64,000 nt of DNA from Flagellimonas spongiicola. GTDB taxonomy: Bacteria > Bacteroidota > Bacteroidia > Flavobacteriales > Flavobacteriaceae. The stretch covers positions 558,001-622,000 of the forward strand of contig NZ_JAMFMA010000003.1 of the NCBI RefSeq assembly GCF_023502425.1, in the 5' to 3' direction. Below, one piece after another: positions 8,736 through 17,548 of this stretch; position 1 is the stretch's first letter; every line of letters begins with the position of its first letter. Both the position numbers and the translations under genes were made by a program. The notes under the pieces were generated by a model that was not told where the DNA came from, made no database searches, and saw nothing but the letters and a program-made list of their open reading frames with translations.

Positions 8736-10088
8736 ATGTCTAAAGACATCCGGATTAAGAAAGGGTTGGACATCAACCTTGTCGGGGCAGCAGAACAGAC
8801 TACTTCCAAAGCCGTTTTAAGTAACGTATATGCCCTAAACCTAGACGATTTTCATGGAATTACCCCAAAAATGTTGGTCAAGCAAGGTGCTGAGGTCAAG
8901 GCTGGGGAACCACTTTTCTACAACAAGAGCAGGGAAGACATGCAGTTTGTTTCCCCAGTTAGTGGCGAATTGGTTGAAATCGTAAGAGGTGCAAGAAGAA
9001 AAATATTGACGCTAAAAATCTTGGCTGACAAAACCCAGGAATATGTAGCGCACAAGCCTCTTGATGTTTCCGCTGCAGATGGCGATTCAATTCGAGAGTT
9101 TTTCTTGAAATCAGGCGCTTGGCCGTTTATCAAGCAACGCCCGTACGACATTATTGCCAATCCAGACGAAACGCCTAAGGCAGTTTTCGTTTCCGGATAT
9201 ACCACGGCTCCTTTAGCTGCAGATGCCGATTATGTCCTACAAGGTAAAGAGGCTGAATTGCAGGCGGCGATTGATGCTTTATCCAAATTAACACCAGGAA
9301 AGATTCATGTTTCTGTTGGTAAAGGAGGAAACTCGGTCTTGTCTAAACTAAACGGTGTTCAATTGCATTCGGTTTCAGGACCACACCCTGCAGGTTTGAT
9401 TGGTACCCAGATCAATAAAATAGATCCAATTAACAAGGGTGAGGTGGTATGGACGCTGGCTCCACAAGATCTGATCATCATTGGAGAGTTATTATTGACG
9501 GGTAAATTCAATGCAGAGCGAACAGTTGCCTTAGCTGGTTCTATTGTTAAGGCGCCAAAATATTACACAACAAAGATCGGTGCGGAGATTTCCACTTTTC
9601 TATATGCTAGTGGAGTTAATGAAGATAAATATCGCTTGATCAATGGGGATGTATTGACAGGCTCTCGAACACATCCCGAAGGATATTTAGGGTTCTATAA
9701 CAATACAGTTACGGCGATTCCAGAAGGAGACGATTATGAATTCTTCGGATGGAACAAACCGATTTTCAATAAAATTTCTACAACCAGGGCTTTGACCTTC
9801 TCTTGGATGCAGCCAAAGAAGAAATACGATTTAACCACCAATACAAATGGTGAGCATAGAGCCTTTGTTGTAACAGGACAATATGAGCAGGTTTTTCCAA
9901 TGGATATCTATCCGTTGCAACTTTTAAAAGCTTGTATGGTCAAGGATTTGGATGAAATGGAGCAATTGGGCCTATATGAGGTTGCGCCTGAGGATTTTGC
10001 ATTAACAGAGTTCATTTGCATCTCCAAACAGCCACATCAGCAGATCATTAGAGAAGGATTAGACTTACTACATCAAGAAATTGGATAA
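8736..10088 (+). CDS. nqrA: Na+-translocating NADH:quinone reductase subunit A
   Basis: NqrA is the peripheral cytoplasmic subunit of the sodium-pumping Nqr complex and is implicated in quinone reduction. I start it at ATG 8736 (MSKDIRIKKGLDINLVGAAEQ). An in-frame ATG at 8682 would place the -7 box inside the gene. The product is about 450 residues, the family's length. It shows the biotinyl-lipoyl-like N-terminal domain (GAEVKAGEPLFYNKSREDM) and the NqrA core (SGPHPAGLIGTQINKIDP). It is the first gene of nqrABCDEF, with a 2-base gap to nqrB. The complex exports Na+ during NADH oxidation, a common marine adaptation. Confidence 0.96.
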   Translation: MSKDIRIKKGLDINLVGAAEQTTSKAVLSNVYALNLDDFHGITPKMLVKQGAEVKAGEPLFYNKSREDMQFVSPVSGELVEIVRGARRKILTLKILADKTQEYVAHKPLDVSAADGDSIREFFLKSGAWPFIKQRPYDIIANPDETPKAVFVSGYTTAPLAADADYVLQGKEAELQAAIDALSKLTPGKIHVSVGKGGNSVLSKLNGVQLHSVSGPHPAGLIGTQINKIDPINKGEVVWTLAPQDLIIIGELLLTGKFNAERTVALAGSIVKAPKYYTTKIGAEISTFLYASGVNEDKYRLINGDVLTGSRTHPEGYLGFYNNTVTAIPEGDDYEFFGWNKPIFNKISTTRALTFSWMQPKKKYDLTTNTNGEHRAFVVTGQYEQVFPMDIYPLQLLKACMVKDLDEMEQLGLYEVAPEDFALTEFICISKQPHQQIIREGLDLLHQEIG

Positions 10089-10090
10089 AA

Positions 10091-11362
10091 ATGGGATTGA
10101 AAGAAAAGTTACATGAAACCAAACTGAAGTTCCAGGGCAAGAAAATGGCCCCGGCCTTCAACGCGATACACACTTTTTTGTATGCCCCCAATGAGACTAC
10201 ACATTCAGGAGCACATGTAAGGGGTGCAGACGATTTAAAGCGTACCATGAACACTGTGATCATGGCATTGGTACCTTGTTTGATATTCGGAATGTTCAAT
10301 ACCGGTTATCAGCATTTTGGAGCTATAAATGGCTTCCCTGAGACATTCTCGCTATTTGACCATTTCTTGACGTGGGATAATTTCTGGATGGGACTTATTA
10401 CCATTTTGCCTCTGGTAATTGTATCCTACGGAGTTGGTCTGGCTGTTGAATTCGTTTTTGCGGTTATTAAAGGACACGAAGTTGAAGAAGGGTACTTGGT
10501 TACAGGTATGTTGGTGCCTTTGATTGTTCCTGTGGATTTGCCACTTTGGATGTTGGCAGTAGCCGTAGTATTCGGGGTAGTTATTGGAAAAGAGGTTTTT
10601 GGAGGTACAGGTATGAACATCCTAAACCCTGCATTGACCATTCGTGCCTTTTTGTTCTTTGCGTATCCAACCTGGATGAGTGGGGACAAAGTATGGGTAC
10701 ATGGAGCTGTTGATGGAGTAACCCAATCAGGAACCGCGGATGCAATTTCAGGTGAAACTGTTTTGGGATATCTAGCACAAGGAAATACTTCTGGAATTGC
10801 AGATAAATATGACTTGGCAGATATGTTCTACGGATTTATTCCGGGTTCAGTTGGAGAGACATCTACCTTATTGATTTTATTGGGTGGTCTGTTCTTGATC
10901 TTTTCAAAAATCGCTTCTTGGAGAATCATGGTGAGTGCCGTAATTGGTTCATTGGCAATGGGATTGATCTTTAATGGAATTGTTGCCGCAGAATGGATTC
11001 CGGAGTACAGCAAGTTCTATAGTTTAATGAGTTTTGAATACTGGCAACACTTACTGGTGGGTGGTCTTGCTTTCGGTATCGTCTTTATGGCTACCGACCC
11101 TGTTACGGGAGCGCAGACCAATCGTGGTAAATGGGTTTATGGTTTCTTGATTGGATTCATGTCCGTTATGATTCGAGTCTTTAACCCAGGATATCCAGAA
11201 GGTGTATTCTTGGCCATTCTATTAATGAATGTATTTGCTCCAACAATTGACCACTACGTGGTAAGAGGCAATGTAAAGAGAAGATTGAAACGCTTGAAAA
11301 ACGCCACTATCTACCCAAAGGTATCTGAAGGGGCAGAGGCATTAAAAACGGAAACAGTTTAG
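10091..11362 (+). CDS. nqrB: Na+-translocating NADH:quinone reductase subunit B
   Basis: NqrB is the large membrane subunit carrying covalently bound FMN and riboflavin. The 423-residue product has about ten hydrophobic helices. Typical blocks include EVFGGTGMNILNPALTIRAF and FMATDPVTGAQTNRGKWVYG. The flavin attachment site is expected at Thr223, in the context DAISGETVLG. The usual bacterial motif is SGAT, so Ala is replaced by Glu just before the acceptor Thr (see findings). It lies between nqrA and nqrC with gaps of 2 bases on each side, so translation is likely coupled. Confidence 0.96.
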   Translation: MGLKEKLHETKLKFQGKKMAPAFNAIHTFLYAPNETTHSGAHVRGADDLKRTMNTVIMALVPCLIFGMFNTGYQHFGAINGFPETFSLFDHFLTWDNFWMGLITILPLVIVSYGVGLAVEFVFAVIKGHEVEEGYLVTGMLVPLIVPVDLPLWMLAVAVVFGVVIGKEVFGGTGMNILNPALTIRAFLFFAYPTWMSGDKVWVHGAVDGVTQSGTADAISGETVLGYLAQGNTSGIADKYDLADMFYGFIPGSVGETSTLLILLGGLFLIFSKIASWRIMVSAVIGSLAMGLIFNGIVAAEWIPEYSKFYSLMSFEYWQHLLVGGLAFGIVFMATDPVTGAQTNRGKWVYGFLIGFMSVMIRVFNPGYPEGVFLAILLMNVFAPTIDHYVVRGNVKRRLKRLKNATIYPKVSEGAEALKTETV

Positions 11363-11364
11363 TT

Positions 11365-12114
11365 ATGGCAATTAATACGGAGAAAAACTCATATACTGTA
11401 ATTTTTGCAGCCGTGATGGTGATTATTGTAGGTTCCCTATTGGCCTTTTTGGCTTCCGGGTTACGACCAAGAATCGATGAGAACGAACGTTTTGAGAAGC
11501 AACAAAACATTCTTTACGCCATGGGTGTAAATCAGAATGAAGGTGAAGGAAGTGTTAGTTTTATTCCAACAGATATTGTTGAAGAAGAATTTGCCAAGTA
11601 TATCAAAAAGCAATTGGTGGTTCTAGGAACTGATACTAAAGAAAGGGAAGAAGCATATCTAATTGATATGAAGAAGCAATTGAACATCATCAAAAATGGT
11701 GATGAGGCGGAACTTCCTTTGTTCATTGGAGAAAAAGACGGGAAGGAATTCTATATCATCCCTATGTACGGTAAAGGACTTTGGGATGCCATTTGGGGTT
11801 TTATTTCCTTGGATAAGAATATGGTTGTACAAGGCGTGGTATTTGACCATAAAGGGGAAACACCAGGTTTGGGAGCCAATATCAAGCTTCGCTTTTTTAT
11901 GGATGATTTTACGGGTGAATCCGTTTTGGATGGGAATAGAATATCTGGTATTAGCGTGGTAAAAGGAAACAATGATCCTTTGAACAACGATAAAGAAGAT
12001 AACCAAGTGGATGCCCTTGCTGGAGCAACCATTACCGGTAACGGGGTAACCGCAATGATCAAGGAGACCTTGAAATTATACAAACCTTATTTAGAAACCA
12101 TTAGAACCAAGTAA
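11365..12114 (+). CDS. nqrC: Na+-translocating NADH:quinone reductase subunit C
   Basis: NqrC is a membrane-anchored, periplasm-facing subunit with a second covalent FMN. One N-terminal helix (about 11-32) anchors a 215-residue soluble FMN-binding domain. The flavinylation motif is VDALAGATITGNG with acceptor Thr222. The region HKGETPGLGANI (about 162-173), typical of the family, is present. At 249 residues the length is normal. ApbE, encoded 3 kb downstream, would perform the flavinylation. Confidence 0.96.
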   Translation: MAINTEKNSYTVIFAAVMVIIVGSLLAFLASGLRPRIDENERFEKQQNILYAMGVNQNEGEGSVSFIPTDIVEEEFAKYIKKQLVVLGTDTKEREEAYLIDMKKQLNIIKNGDEAELPLFIGEKDGKEFYIIPMYGKGLWDAIWGFISLDKNMVVQGVVFDHKGETPGLGANIKLRFFMDDFTGESVLDGNRISGISVVKGNNDPLNNDKEDNQVDALAGATITGNGVTAMIKETLKLYKPYLETIRTK

Positions 12115-12115
12115 T

Positions 12116-12763
12116 ATGGCGCTATTATCAAAAAAAGATGCAAATCTAATTTTAGACCCATTAGCGGATAACAACCCAATTACCATACAGGTTTTGGGAA
12201 TCTGTTCCGCATTGGCAATTACCGCCGAGTTAAAGGCTTCTGTGGTTATGGCATTGTCTGTACTATTTGTTTTGGGTGTGGGTAATGTGGTCATTTCATT
12301 ATTGAGAAACGTAATTCCCTCCAAAATCAGGATTATAGTTCAATTGATTGTTGTAGCCACACTGGTTATTGTAGTGGATCAAGTTCTAAAAGCCTTTGCT
12401 TATGAGTTAAGTAAAACCCTAGCGGTTTTTGTAGGCTTGATTATTACCAACTGTATTATCATGGGACGTTTTGAAGCTTTTGCTTTAGGTAACGGACCTT
12501 GGAAATCCTTTTTGGATGGTATTGGAAACGCCTTGGGTTACGGTGTTATATTGATCATTGTTGGCTTTTTCAGAGAGCTATTGGGTTCTGGAACCTTATT
12601 TGGAATTCCAGTTTTAGGTGATCCAATCAGAAAAACTGGGTTGTATTCTACGGGTTACGAGAACAATGGATTTATGATTATTCCACCTGCAGCGCTAATT
12701 GTAGTGGGTATAATTATCTGGGTTCAACGTTCTAGAAACAAGGCATTAATTGAAGAAGCGTAA
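12116..12763 (+). CDS. nqrD: Na+-translocating NADH:quinone reductase subunit D
   Basis: NqrD is a 215-residue integral membrane subunit with about six helices. It is homologous to NqrE and RnfA/E, to which it is related by inverted topology. Cys30 (VLGICSALA) and Cys113 (IITNCIIMGR) are at the positions that, with two cysteines of NqrE, hold the intramembrane iron centre in the known Nqr structures. The signature GPWKSFLDGIGNALGYG is intact. It begins one base after nqrC ends. Confidence 0.96.
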   Translation: MALLSKKDANLILDPLADNNPITIQVLGICSALAITAELKASVVMALSVLFVLGVGNVVISLLRNVIPSKIRIIVQLIVVATLVIVVDQVLKAFAYELSKTLAVFVGLIITNCIIMGRFEAFALGNGPWKSFLDGIGNALGYGVILIIVGFFRELLGSGTLFGIPVLGDPIRKTGLYSTGYENNGFMIIPPAALIVVGIIIWVQRSRNKALIEEA

Positions 12764-12773
12764 ATAGGAGATT

Positions 12774-13514
12774 ATGTTAGAGCATTTAGAATTATTTTTT
12801 AAGTCCATCTTCATCGATAATATGGTGTTTGCGGTCTTTTTGGGAATGTGTTCCTATTTGGCCGTATCTAAAAAAGTTTCAACCGCAGTAGGATTAGGTG
12901 CAGCTGTAATTTTCGTTTTGGCGGTTACAGTACCATTAAACTGGTTGTTAGATCAATATTTACTTAGGGATGGCGCATTGGTGTGGTTAGGCCCAGAGTA
13001 TGCGGATTACAACTTGAGTTTTCTATCGTTTATCCTATTTATTGCAACTATTGCGACCATGGTACAATTGGTAGAGATTGTTGTTGAAAAATTCTCACCA
13101 TCCTTATATAACTCCTTGGGTATATTCTTACCATTGATTGCGGTAAACTGTGCCATTTTAGGAGGGTCATTGTTCATGCAAGCGCGTGAGATTCCAAGTT
13201 TGGGATTAGCGTTCAATTACGGGGTCAGTTCCGGTATTGGCTGGTTCTTGGCAATTTTGGCCATAGCCGCTATTCGCGAGAAAATAAGATATTCCAATGT
13301 ACCTGCACCACTTCGTGGTTTGGGTATTACGTTCATCATAACGGGATTGATGGGCATTGGTTTCCAAAGTTTTGGGGGTATGTTGACAGGTGATAATGAA
13401 CCACCAGAGGAAGTACAAAGTGCAACCGTGGAAACCATTGATGAGAAAGAAATTAATAAGGAGATTGAAGACAAAGAGAAAGCAGTTTCCTATAACGAAG
13501 TTGTAAACAAATAA
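12774..13514 (+). CDS. nqrE: Na+-translocating NADH:quinone reductase subunit E with charged C-terminal tail
   Basis: NqrE pairs with NqrD in the membrane. Cys26 (LGMCSYLA) and Cys126 (AVNCAILGG) are the expected iron ligands. The six-helix core ends near residue 205 with [11 protein letters not shown]. Instead of stopping at the usual roughly 200 residues, the protein continues with about 40 hydrophilic, mostly acidic and lysine-rich residues (206-246, [20 protein letters not shown] and onward). This tail has no recognisable domain and is likely disordered. Position in the operon is standard. Confidence 0.95.
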   Translation: MLEHLELFFKSIFIDNMVFAVFLGMCSYLAVSKKVSTAVGLGAAVIFVLAVTVPLNWLLDQYLLRDGALVWLGPEYADYNLSFLSFILFIATIATMVQLVEIVVEKFSPSLYNSLGIFLPLIAVNCAILGGSLFMQAREIPSLGLAFNYGVSSGIGWFLAILAIAAIREKIRYSNVPAPLRGLGITFIITGLMGIGFQSFGGMLTGDNEPPEEVQSATVETIDEKEINKEIEDKEKAVSYNEVVNK

Positions 13515-13516
13515 GC

Positions 13517-14827
13517 ATGATTTTAGCCACAAGTACTGGAGGTACTATTCTAATTACAGTTGTAGCGTTTTTGGTTTTGTTGTTACTATTGGTGGCCTTA
13601 TTACTGTTCACCAAAGAAAAACTGTCCCCATCAGGGCCGGTTACCATTACCATTAATGGAGAGAAAAAAATCGAAGTACCATCTGGTAGCTCACTACTTT
13701 CCACTCTAGGAAATCAGAAAGTGTTTTTACCTTCTGCCTGTGGTGGAGGTGGAACTTGTATCCAATGTGAATGTCATGTACATGCTGGTGGAGGAGAAGC
13801 ATTGCCTACAGAGACGCCTCATTTTTCCAAGAAGGAATTGAACGCCGGAGCCCGTTTGGCTTGTCAGGTGAAAGTAAAGCAGGATATGGACATTTCCATT
13901 CCTGAAGAAGTTTTCGGTATCAAGAAATGGGCGGCCAAAGTGGTAAGAAATTACAATGTGGCTTCCTTTATCAAAGAGTTTGTGGTAGAAATCCCTGAGG
14001 AAATGAACTACAAAGCAGGGGGTTATATCCAAATTGAAATACCCCCATGTGAGGTTAAATATGCTGATATTGACATAACCGCACACCCAGAGGAACATGA
14101 AACTCCGGATAAATTCCAAGAAGAATGGGATAAATTCAATTTATGGCCATTGGTTATGAAGAATCCCGAAACTGTGGAACGTGCTTATTCCATGGCTTCC
14201 TATCCTGCAGAAGGTAGGGAAATCATGTTGAATGTACGTATTGCTACTCCACCGTGGGATCGCTCAAAGAATGGATGGATGGATGTCAACCCTGGTGTTG
14301 CCTCTTCCTATATTTTTGGATTGAAACCTGGTGACCCAGTAACCATTTCTGGTCCATTTGGGGAATTCTTCATCAATGAATCCGATGCGGAAATGTTGTA
14401 TGTTGGTGGAGGTGCTGGTATGGCACCAATGCGTTCGCATTTGTACCACTTGTTCAAAACATTGAAAACCAACAGAAAGGTTACGTACTGGTACGGAGGT
14501 CGTTCCAAAAGAGAGTTGTTTTATTTAGAGCATTTCCGTGACTTGGAACGAAATTTCCCAAATTTCAAATTCTATATGGCACTTTCAGAACCATTGGAAG
14601 AAGATAATTGGAAAGTGAAAAAGGATATCAACGATGAAGCAGGTGATGGATTTGTTGGATTTATTCATAATTGTGTAATTGACAATTATTTGAATCATCA
14701 TGATGCACCAGAAGATATTGAACTTTATTTCTGTGGACCACCTTTAATGAACAAGGCAGTGCAGAAAATGGGTGAAGATTTTGGTATTCCAGATGAGAAT
14801 ATCAGATTTGATGACTTTGGTGGATAA
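13517..14827 (+). CDS. nqrF: Na+-translocating NADH:quinone reductase subunit F
   Basis: NqrF is the NADH-oxidising entry subunit. An N-terminal membrane helix (about 9-31) is followed by a ferredoxin-like 2Fe-2S domain with Cys75, 81, 84 and 116. The FAD-binding motif RAYSMASYP and the NADH-binding motif [15 protein letters not shown] follow. The C-terminus ends DDFGG, as in characterised NqrF proteins. At 436 residues it is slightly longer than the 407-residue Vibrio protein. It is the last structural gene of the complex here; a terminator-like hairpin follows. Confidence 0.96.
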   Translation: MILATSTGGTILITVVAFLVLLLLLVALLLFTKEKLSPSGPVTITINGEKKIEVPSGSSLLSTLGNQKVFLPSACGGGGTCIQCECHVHAGGGEALPTETPHFSKKELNAGARLACQVKVKQDMDISIPEEVFGIKKWAAKVVRNYNVASFIKEFVVEIPEEMNYKAGGYIQIEIPPCEVKYADIDITAHPEEHETPDKFQEEWDKFNLWPLVMKNPETVERAYSMASYPAEGREIMLNVRIATPPWDRSKNGWMDVNPGVASSYIFGLKPGDPVTISGPFGEFFINESDAEMLYVGGGAGMAPMRSHLYHLFKTLKTNRKVTYWYGGRSKRELFYLEHFRDLERNFPNFKFYMALSEPLEEDNWKVKKDINDEAGDGFVGFIHNCVIDNYLNHHDAPEDIELYFCGPPLMNKAVQKMGEDFGIPDENIRFDDFGG

Positions 14828-14878
14828 TCGAATTTATAGTGCAACCTCGAGCAAGGTCGAGAGGTACAAAATAAACCT

Positions 14879-14905
14879 AACCGACGTGCAAGCGTCGGTT
14901 TTTTT
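14879..14905 (+). terminator. Terminator or attenuator between nqrF and the apbE pair
   Basis: An 8-bp stem (14879-14886 with 14893-14900), a 6-base loop and a run of seven T form a classic intrinsic terminator. The ATG of the next gene begins immediately after the T-run at 14906, so the next gene has no leader of its own beyond the hairpin. A weaker hairpin (about 14844-14865) precedes it. Partial read-through would set the ratio of Nqr subunits to ApbE; that is inference. Confidence 0.8.
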
Positions 14906-15277
14906 ATGAGCGAACGTAGACAACTTACAGAACAGGAATTACATAACCTCGCAATGAATATTGTGGGGAAGGAATTGGAGGCAGATGGTTTTGAATTTAT
15001 GGCCATCAATAGCAAGCTGATGAAAAATCCACAATACGTTTGCCTCAAGAATAAAATCCTTCACTTTATTGTCGTTCGTGATGTATCCTATCCAAAGAAT
15101 CCATTGGATTATGATTTGGAATTAATGCAAAAGGTCAAGGATCATGCGGACAAGTTTGAAGCCAAAACTTATTTTGCCGGTGTTGGACTATCCAATGCAC
15201 AAGATCAAATGCTTCCTGTATATCTAAATGAAGAATACATAGTGGATTATCAAGGATTAATAGAAATAGATAAATGA
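14906..15277 (+). CDS. Small Nqr-associated protein of unknown function
   Basis: This 123-residue soluble protein has no signal peptide, membrane helix or cofactor motif that I recognise. It begins MSERRQLTEQELHNLAMNIV and looks alpha/beta (…YVCLKNKILHFIVVRDV, then ELMQKVKDHADKF). From general knowledge, similar genes sit between nqrF and apbE in Flavobacteria and are sometimes labelled as NqrF; it has no NqrF domain, so that label would be wrong. It overlaps apbE by four bases (ATGA), so the two are translated together. A role in Nqr assembly or flavinylation is plausible but unproven. Confidence 0.7.
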   Translation: MSERRQLTEQELHNLAMNIVGKELEADGFEFMAINSKLMKNPQYVCLKNKILHFIVVRDVSYPKNPLDYDLELMQKVKDHADKFEAKTYFAGVGLSNAQDQMLPVYLNEEYIVDYQGLIEIDK

Positions 15278-16278
15278 AAAATAGTTTAAGGGCAATATTA
15301 TTGGTTCTAATGGTTGGTTGCAGTTCCAATCCTTTGATTAAAAACCAGACCGTTGGCAATGCATTGGGAACAACCTATTCCATCATTTATATTGCAGATG
15401 AAACTTTGGATTATCAACAGGAGATTGATTCGCTGTTCCAAGTTTTGAATCAATCTATGTCCACCTATATACCAACTTCGGATATATCAAGAATTAACAA
15501 CGGTGATGTTTCGATTTCCGTAGATCATATGTTCAAAGATGTGTATAAAACCTCCTCTGAAGTTTATAAAGCTTCTAACGGTTATTTTGACCCAACAATA
15601 GGTGTTTTGGCTAATGCTTGGGGATTTGGACCTGGAGCGCAGCTTTCGTTGGATAGTTTAAGAGTGGACAGTCTTCTTGCCTATGTAGGTTGGGATAAGG
15701 TAAATTTAAATGCTGATGGAACAATTTCAAAGCAAAATCCATCTATTAGATTTGATTTTAATGCGGTGGCCAAAGGATACGCCATTGATCGTCTCGCCGT
15801 AATGTTGGACAATAAGGGTATTGAAAATTACTTGGTTGAAGTAGGAGGGGAGGTTGTGACAAAAGGCACAAATGTAATAACGGCGAAGACTTGGTCTGTA
15901 GGTATTGATGATCCACAGGTGGAAATAGGTCGTCAGTTAAAGTTGATTGTTGGTCTAAAGAATAAGGCCATGGCATCTTCTGGAAATTATAGAAAATTCC
16001 GAATTGATCCTGAAACAGGACAAAAGTACGTACATACCATTGATCCAAAAACAGGGTATACGAAGAACGCATTTGTATTGGCAACAAGTGTTGTTGCAGA
16101 TAACTGTGCAGAGGCAGATGCTTACGCCACCGCTTTTATGGCCATGGATTTAGAGGACTCCAAAGCTGTGTTATCCCAAAATAAGGAATTGGATGCCTAT
16201 ATTATTTATTTAGACGAATCCGGGGCAACCAAAGAGTTTATGACTGATGGTTTTGAACATATGATCATTAAGTCGTAG
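15274..16278 (+). CDS. apbE: FAD:protein FMN transferase (ApbE lipoprotein)
   Basis: ApbE uses FAD to attach FMN to a threonine of target proteins, here presumably NqrB and NqrC encoded just upstream. The 334-residue protein is a lipoprotein: MKNSLRAILLVLMVGC places Cys16 in a lipobox. Family motifs are LGTTYSIIY near the N-terminus, the FDFNAVAKGYAIDR segment and GGEVVTKG. The C-terminal ADAYATAFMAM motif holds the metal-binding Asp. The location outside the inner membrane matches the periplasmic flavin sites of NqrC. Confidence 0.94.
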   Translation: MKNSLRAILLVLMVGCSSNPLIKNQTVGNALGTTYSIIYIADETLDYQQEIDSLFQVLNQSMSTYIPTSDISRINNGDVSISVDHMFKDVYKTSSEVYKASNGYFDPTIGVLANAWGFGPGAQLSLDSLRVDSLLAYVGWDKVNLNADGTISKQNPSIRFDFNAVAKGYAIDRLAVMLDNKGIENYLVEVGGEVVTKGTNVITAKTWSVGIDDPQVEIGRQLKLIVGLKNKAMASSGNYRKFRIDPETGQKYVHTIDPKTGYTKNAFVLATSVVADNCAEADAYATAFMAMDLEDSKAVLSQNKELDAYIIYLDESGATKEFMTDGFEHMIIKS

Positions 16279-16378
16279 TATAGTAGTTGAATCAATCAAT
16301 GGCTAAGGAAATACCAGTTGTTTAACAACCCATTTGTATCTTTAACAAGCATCAATCACCTGAAAAGGTCTTTACTAC

Positions 16379-17455
16379 ATGTTTACTTTTACCAACGTAA
16401 TCCATATCATTATTATTTTTCAAGGAGTTTTGTTGGCATTGTATATTTTAGTGTCAAATCCCAAGAAAAAAAAGGCAGATTATTTTTTGGCCTTGATTAT
16501 TGGTACGATGGCCTTGCAAATTCTTGGACTGTTCCTTGTCAATCGAGGAATTGGACAAAATTTTTTCCAAAGCGCTAATTGTGCCTATGGATTTTTATAT
16601 GGCCCTTTATTGTTGTTTTATATAAAACATCTCACCCAAAGACATTATGAGTTTACTAGCAAGCAACTGTTGCATTTTTTGCCTTTTTTGGGAATGTGTA
16701 TTGGAATTTTTGCCACCCAAGGATCCGTATGTCAATCAGAGATTTATTTGGTTTATGTTTTTCATATTCTAAGTTATGTCTTACTATGTTTCTTGGAAGT
16801 GAATCGATACAAGCGGGTTGTCAGGGATAATTATTCCCGTTTGGAATGGCTTAATTTGGGCTGGTTGTATTGGGTTTTTGTTGTATTCTGTTTGATTGTT
16901 TTGGTGGATATAGCACAACTGGTAACATTTTTTATAGGTTACGATTCATTTTTACTGGAAAATTCAGTTTTCATTTTAATGCTGATTGCCATTAACCTCC
17001 TATATTTCTACGGATTTACCGCTTCACGTAAACCATTCGGATATAGTCAAGATGATTTGGATTTTAGCGCTGCATTATCTTCAAGGAAAAGAATAAATAC
17101 CACACTTGACGAAAACCAAAAGCTGATTGAAAAGCTTGAAAATCATATCAAGAATGAGGAACCATATAAGAATTTCAATCTCACAATCGCAACATTGGCA
17201 GATGAAATAGATATTCCCAAGCGAAAACTCTCAGAACTCATAAACGATCATTATGATCAGAATTTTGTTGACTTCATAAACACCTTTAGAATCAACAAGG
17301 CAAAAGATCGTTTTATGAATCCAAAAGATCACAGCGAAACCATATTGGAGATTTTATATGAAGTGGGATTCAATTCGAAATCTTCATTCAATTCTGCTTT
17401 TAAAAAGAAAACTGGAATTACACCTTCAGAATTCAAATCAAAATTTAAGCCCTAA
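16379..17455 (+). CDS. Membrane-anchored AraC-family regulator
   Basis: This 358-residue protein has about seven hydrophobic helices in residues 1-215 and a C-terminal AraC-type helix-turn-helix domain (about 255-358). The latter contains TIATLADEIDIPKRKLSELIN and GFNSKSSFNSAFKKKTGITPSEF. This 7TM-plus-AraC layout is frequent in Flavobacteria and suggests a membrane sensor that binds DNA directly. It precedes a TlpA-like lipoprotein gene by 93 bases on the same strand. Whether it controls that gene is inference. The ligand is unknown. Confidence 0.85.
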   Translation: MFTFTNVIHIIIIFQGVLLALYILVSNPKKKKADYFLALIIGTMALQILGLFLVNRGIGQNFFQSANCAYGFLYGPLLLFYIKHLTQRHYEFTSKQLLHFLPFLGMCIGIFATQGSVCQSEIYLVYVFHILSYVLLCFLEVNRYKRVVRDNYSRLEWLNLGWLYWVFVVFCLIVLVDIAQLVTFFIGYDSFLLENSVFILMLIAINLLYFYGFTASRKPFGYSQDDLDFSAALSSRKRINTTLDENQKLIEKLENHIKNEEPYKNFNLTIATLADEIDIPKRKLSELINDHYDQNFVDFINTFRINKAKDRFMNPKDHSETILEILYEVGFNSKSSFNSAFKKKTGITPSEFKSKFKP

Positions 17456-17548
17456 GAATCCACATTAAAATCCGTTCGGATACGCGTTTTCAGACGACCA
17501 GAATTATTTGCTAGCCTAGTTTTACTGCAAACTTTAAATACATCAATC

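Noticed and set aside
14906..15277. Calling the 123-residue protein an NqrF subunit.
   Set aside because: It has no ferredoxin, FAD or NADH motif; a true NqrF is encoded directly upstream.
16313..16330. A short palindrome GTTGTTTAACAAC before the membrane AraC gene as an operator.
   Set aside because: It is short and AT-rich, with no second copy; chance is a sufficient explanation.
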